A stretch of DNA of 64,000 nt from contig NW_024466218.1 in the NCBI RefSeq assembly GCF_017591425.1, positions 15,576,001 through 15,640,000 on the forward strand, in the 5' to 3' direction. The notes beneath the pieces were generated by a model. That model did no database searches and was not told where the DNA came from. It saw only the letters and a program-made list of their open reading frames with translations. Of this stretch, positions 59,277 through 64,000 are shown piece by piece. This DNA is from Ochotona curzoniae. Its lineage: Eukaryota > Chordata > Mammalia > Lagomorpha > Ochotonidae. The number at the start of each line of letters is the position of its first letter. The first letter of the stretch is position 1. The position numbers were made by a program, and so were the translations under genes.

Positions 59277-59607
59277 GAATTTTCATTTATTTTTATTTGA
59301 AAGGCAGAGTTATAGAGGATAAAAGCGACAGAGAAAGTAAGAGAACTTCTATCCTCTGGTTTACTCCTCAAATATCCAAAATGGTCACTATGGCCAGAGC
59401 TGAGTCATTCTGAAACCAGGAGGAAGGAGCTTCATCCTATCTCCCATGCAGGTACAGAGGTCCAAGGACTTGAGCTCTCTGCTGCTTTCCCAGCCCATAA
59501 GCAGGGAGCTGGGTTAGAAGTGGAGCAGCCAGGACACAAATCCACAAGGAATTCTGGTATTGCAAATGCAAGATTAGCATGCTATTCAACCACACCAGTC
59601 CCTACAT
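59277..59607 (-). mobile_element. CSINE, reverse orientation
   Basis: ttttcatttatttttatttgaaaggcagagttatagagg, ctatcctctggtttactcctc, ggccagagctgagtcattctg, gagcttcatcctatctcccatgcaggtac, ctgctgctttcccagcccataagcagggagctggg, agtggagcagccaggacacaaat, and head accacaccagtccc. Complete, moderately old. Confidence 0.8.
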
Positions 59608-59874
59608 CCTATCTGATATTCTTTGCAAATTATCTCTCTTGTTTGTTCCTAGGCCTTAATTTCCTTTTGAATATTGTGCTAAATCCTCATCTTGGCACAT
59701 TAATTTAAGCATCTCACTGACATCTGATTCTGCATGCATTCTCTCTTTCATGTGCACGTTATTTTTTGTGTAAGTTTTGTTGCCTGCTGCATCAAGCCTA
59801 CTTAATTTTCAAAGTTTTTGTTTTAATACTTATCCCTACCCTTCTTGTACTGCACTTTAATCACAATAATTAAA

Positions 59875-60290
59875 TACCTAAAACAAAATACTTATGAAGG
59901 AAGGAGGTTTACCTGGATCACAGTTTGGGGAGAGAGGTGTCTCCCAGTTCAAACCTAATGGGCCCTACTAAGTTAAGTCATCCAGTAAGTGTGGATAACG
60001 GGAATGGCATAGTGTGTACATGAAGAACTCTACAGGGGACAAGAGTAGGGGGCAAGATGTACCAATCATTTATGTCTGTGTGGTCTCTTTTTATAAAGTC
60101 ACATGCTAATAATTCAATCCAATTTAATAACTTCCCAATGGTCCCACTTTCACGCAGCATAATTGAATTCAGTTTCTATACTCAATCCAATAAACATTAA
60201 TCTAACACTTTGGAAACCAAATCTTTAACCACTAACTTTTGGGAAACAGCCAAATGAATATTCAACCCTCACTTATGCTTTGATATCAGA
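59875..60290 (-). mobile_element. Probable ERVL-MaLR type LTR remnant
   Basis: ggaaggaggtttacctggatcacagtttggggag resembles the antisense MaLR 'gaggtttaattggctcacagttc'. Farther on, taataacttcccaatggtcccacttt and gaaaccaaatctttaacc...acttttgggaaacagccaaatgaatattcaacc resemble 'atcacctcccaaaggccccacct' and 'tttgggggacacatattcaaacc'. The order is right but divergence is high. Confidence 0.5.
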
Positions 60291-62824
60291 CACACATCTA
60301 TCCCAAACACCTTGTTTTGTGTGGTTCTCTGTCATGAATTCTATCTGTCCTCAAATTCTTTTCTTGAAGTTCTAAGTCTTAGTATCTCACAGTGTAATCA
60401 AATGGAAGCAGATCCTAAAGCAGTAACAAATTAAACCGAGACAATAGGGGTCATAGCAACGTAACTAGTGACTTCATCAACCGCAGAAATCAGAGCCGGA
60501 CACTCAGGGAGACTGGTGTGTTAACAGCAAATCAGGGATTGAGTTGCAAACCAAGAACCAAAGGAAACCCAAAGACTGCAGATAATTTAGCAGAATCTAG
60601 GGACATGCCATGAATAGATTTTTTTCTTAGTCCACAGAAGAAACCGACCATATCAACAGTTTGATCTTGGACATCTCAGTTCCAGAAGCATGTAATGATG
60701 AATCTGTGCTGTACAACCAAAGTCTGCAATATCTTGTGATTGCAACCTTGCAAACCATTACACCTCCAGGCGGCAGTTTTCACTCTGCAAATGCCAGCCC
60801 TGCTATTGTGAGTAATCTACTCAAAGTCCTAGCTTCAGCAGATAATTCCTCCAGACCACATGGAACGCCCATGGCTTCTCATTTCTGACTTTACCCAGAG
60901 CCCCACATCTGTACCACAGTCACCCCATCTAATCACAGAAGAGCTCCTGGTTTACTCTGAGTGCAGCAGTTGATATCCTCATCCTTTTATTTTGAACTCA
61001 AAAAATTTTGGTTGGTTCAAAGAAATTTAGTATTCACGTTCAAGCCATTTGGAGTCATTTTTCTCAATTATGTCTGATTAGACAATGGGTAGAATGTCAG
61101 CCATAACTAATCCATAGACATTAGGAGAAATAAAATAGGAAGCTTTTCATCCCTGACAAGCATGTAATATATGCTCAGGAGATAAATGTCCATGATTTCT
61201 GTTGTACTCTTGATAAGGTTGTTGTCATGTGACGATGCAGATTTAATTATTTTATCAAAACCCGAGTCAGCATGGATAATCTTTTCACAAAATTTTTACA
61301 ATCTAAGCTACAGTAGAAATCGGTGGTATTTTCCCTAAATTTCCAAACCCTACCATTCCTTTCGAGTGATTAAGTTGTATCTGTCCACTTGATTTTAAAC
61401 TAAATAAGACTACAGGATTTTGTTCCACAAATATGAGTGGAAATGACAAGTGCCACTTCCATGTGGAAGCCTCAAGGGCCAGTACTGGTTAATAACATTT
61501 TGTTGTTGTTGTTCTGCTCTAACACTTGACAATGCCCCAAGTGGGTCCCACATAATTTTAAGAAGGCACAGAACCCTTGATGAGCTTTGGTGGATATTCC
61601 AGGACAATGAGCATATTAACACCCCAGCATTTTAGCTTCCTTAATCTAACATAACTAGTTCATAACATTATCTGCTGCAACAGGAGTTTAGTTTGATCCG
61701 AACACTAACATCTTCTCTAGCCATCATTTCATCTTCAGTTACCTGTGACTTGGGTCTTTCTCTCTGTCTTTTATTAGCATCCATATAATTTTGCAGGACT
61801 GTATGGCCCTCACACAAGATGATCACGAATAATTTCTTGATTTTATCAACCTAGGTCCTGCCCTCAAAGTACTTGCAAGGTCTACAGTGTATTGTGTGTT
61901 TCTATAAATATTCACCTCATACACAAACCACTGACAAAATGTAAAGCAACAACAGCATGAAAAGAAAAAAGGATAAAAAGGAGGAAAATCTATTTCTGAA
62001 CATTTTCACTCTCAAATTTCATAAACTGTTCCCTTTTATGTGTTATTGATAGTCCTATAGCTGAGTTCAGGGCTACAGATTGCAAAATTATAAGCTCAGC
62101 AAGGTTTGTGTTACCTCCTCAAGACTTGGCAATATCAACTAACTCTGCACTTTCTTGTAACTACTTTTTCTCTAATACGAGCAATCCCCTCCTATCTAAT
62201 CTTTCTCTAAAAATATTTTGCTGTTCCACTATAAAATCCTTCCAGAAAACAAACTATTACTTACAGCCCAAAAAACACTATAAAAGCAGATAATTTGCCT
62301 TTCAAACTTCTCTGCAATTCTGATTTCCTATATCCCATCTTCTTACAATAAACAAAAAGACCATCCAGCACAGGTTTCTTTCCAGTGTTGTGAGGAAAAT
62401 GTACTTCCTAGCTCTGCAGTCACTTCCTTTCCTTCACTAACATAAACAATTGGGTGATTTTCCCACACGGCACCAATCCTTGTGTACCACTATAACAACA
62501 ATGATTAACAATATTACTAATTGCTGACCATGTTCCAGAACTCTTCAAGGTACATCCAACTGAGTCATTTCAGTCAAGTCAGCTGAGTATCTCATAAGCC
62601 AAATATTTTCAGAAGTAAGTTCAACAAATGTCCCAAGATCCTATGGCATACATTCAAGGTATAAATATGGGTAAATTTGTTCCAGCAGTTACCCACTTAA
62701 TTTCTATTTGTTTTGCTTCCATATTATTTTAATTGCAGCTCAAATTGAAAATTATAGTCCTGGTATTGTTTGTAAGTCTTAGCTTAGGACTCCATAGAAG
62801 GTGAAAGGAAAAGGGTGGTGATTC
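60291..62824. other. Unique sequence, no gene seen
   Basis: A short stretch at about 60640-60690 (accatatcaacagtttgatcttggacatctc) faintly resembles the 3' end of a MaLR LTR. Frames of 60-75 codons at 60661-60888 and 61410-61635 carry no signature. A (TTG)4 run lies at 61501-61512. Confidence 0.4.
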
Positions 62825-62826
62825 TT

Positions 62827-63164
62827 TTCTTTTTAAGTTTTATTTATTTTTATCAGAATGTCAGATATACACAGAGGAGGACAGACAGAGAGGAAGATCT
62901 TCTGTCCATTGATTCACCCCCCCCCCTCCAAGTGGCTGTAATAAATAAACAACTGAGCCGATCCAAAGCCAGAAACCTAGAGTTTCTTCTAGGTCCCCCA
63001 CCCGGATGCAGGGTCCCAAGGCTCTCGGCCATCCTCATCTGCTTTCCCAGGCCACAAGCAGGGAGCTGGGTGGGGAGTGGGACTGTGGGATTAGAACCGG
63101 TGCCAACATGGGATCTCACGCATGTAAGACAAAGACTTTAGCCACTAGGCTACTGCGCCAGGCC
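62827..63164 (-). mobile_element. CSINE with imperfect TSD
   Basis: ttttctttttaagttttatttatttttatcagaatgtcagatatacacagagg tail side, agatcttctgtccattgattcaccccccccc (C-run 62917-62926), gagccgatccaaagccag, gatgcagggtcccaaggctctcggcc, gctttcccaggccacaagcagggagctgggtgg, ttagaaccggtgcc, and head tgcgccaggccc. Flanks aagggtggtgattctt (62811-62826) and agaagggtgattctt (63167-63181) agree apart from a short indel. Confidence 0.88.
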
Positions 63165-63764
63165 CAAGAAGGGTGATTCTTAATGGATTCTAACTGGCTC
63201 TGTTCATCTCCAAACTGTTCAATATACCTTTCTGGATAGAATATGCATATCAAACCATGCTCTGTCCTAATCTAAAGTAATTTTGAAGTTTTGTTTCTAT
63301 ACCTTGTTTTCCATAAGTTTGGAGAACAAATTCACAATTCGTTTTCACACCCATTGAGCTGTTTTCCTCACTAAATTGCAGCCTACTGTCTTTTTCCTTC
63401 TTGAAAGCCAGTTCTAATCTTTCCATATTGTACCAGTTAAGGAGTAAACTGTTAAGATTTTTTTATAATGTTTTACATCTGGAATTGGGTTGTCCATGTC
63501 AGATTTTTCTCATTTCTGTGCAGACCTATGCTTCAAGACATGTAATTATGCGGCTTATGTGTAGCACAATTATACTTGAAAGCTATTTTTGTTTAACCAT
63601 GATGATCATTAGGTGGTTCAGGGAAAGAGTGGTATCATCTGTTTCTCATGTAGTCCCAAATGATCCAAAGCCATATTCAGAATATCCAATGCTATTACTG
63701 GGTGATTATGTTCTTTGTATAACCTGTGGGGGATTTTTTCCGTTTGTACCGTGGAGCTATATAA
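63165..63764. other. Unique sequence, no gene seen
   Basis: The 124-codon frame at 63401-63775 is the longest outside repeats. It shows no domain, signal peptide or homology I recognise, and its tail runs into an L1 remnant, so it is probably chance. Confidence 0.4.
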
Positions 63765-64000
63765 ATCAAGCATGATGAGATATCATCTGAACAAATACTG
63801 ATAAAGATGCAGAGGAAACCCTTGCCCACGGAATGGGAGTATAAATGTGCACAGCTGTGTGCAAAGCAGTATACAGATTCTTCCAAAAAACAAAACTGGA
63901 GGTTCTATAAGGTCAAATAATCCCATTTCACAATCAAAGAAAATGCCCTCCATGTATTCAACAGATATTTGCCAGTCCTTGTATATTAAACCACTAATCA
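63765..64000 (+). mobile_element. L1 ORF2 end / 3' region fragment, cut by window end
   Basis: aatcaagcatgatgagatatcatctgaac, gataaagatgcagaggaaaccc, ggaatgggagtataaatgtgcacagctg, agtatacagattcttccaaaaaac and ataatcccatttcacaatcaaag follow the L1 pattern ('ccacaatgagatatcac...gatgtggagaaa...ggtgggagtataaat...gtttggcagttcctc...ccagcaatccc'). Confidence 0.75.

Noticed and set aside
60640..60695. MaLR LTR 3' end (gatcttggacatctcagttcc)
   Set aside because: Only about 50 bases with a partial resemblance; too little to annotate.
63401..63775. 124-codon plus-strand frame as a possible gene
   Set aside because: No recognisable domain, no promoter or splice context, and its end lies in an L1 remnant.

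Overview
This window looks like mammalian nuclear DNA with no recognisable protein-coding gene. The best lineage clue is a tRNA-derived SINE family present in about 35 full or partial copies on both strands. Its 5' end reads gggcccggcgcggtggc, followed by an A box and B box, and its 3' end carries AATAAA-rich repeats. From memory this is the lagomorph CSINE (C-repeat) family. The younger copies carry a variant body (ggcagccccgcttccc, then cagctccctgcctgtggccc) that differs from the rabbit consensus as I remember it, so a pika (Ochotona) is my best guess. That species call is inference and was not searched.

Layout. 0-15 kb: AT-rich unique sequence with CSINEs, a LINE-1 (L1) ORF2 remnant at 4.8 kb, a MIR at 10.4 kb, a MaLR-type LTR remnant at 13.9 kb and a repeat-poor block at 12.35-13.1 kb that looks like a conserved non-coding element. 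15.3-22.1 kb: two diverged, collinear, C-rich copies (A and B) of one roughly 2-kb element made of degenerate internal repeats, which I cannot name. 22-30.5 kb: L1, MIR and CSINE remnants, a long GAAA-type purine tract, a dense repeat cluster and a probable solo retroviral LTR at 30.0 kb. 30.5-41 kb: a CTCTT array at 32.4 kb, a repeat-free block at 34.5-35.1 kb, then more CSINEs, one with a 54-bp internal duplication. 41-46 kb: a 30-nt antisense U6 snRNA fragment flanked by a near-perfect 19-bp direct repeat, a long decayed L1, and a SINE/L1 cluster. 46-64 kb: mostly unique AT-rich DNA with scattered CSINEs, including the best-preserved copy at 57.9 kb, a MaLR-like remnant at 59.9 kb and an L1 fragment running off the right edge.

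I found no exon, CpG island, intact retrotransposon, CRISPR array, operon or prokaryotic gene. The open reading frames are short and overlap repeats or random AT-rich sequence. The window reads as a gene desert or the interior of a very large intron. I did not find a new biological system. The strongest individual observations are the tailless U6 fragment, the A/B element pair, the mosaic-looking SINE duplication and the repeat-free candidate regulatory blocks. Repeat identities come from reading the sequence against remembered consensus patterns, so boundaries are approximate unless a target-site duplication (TSD) is given.
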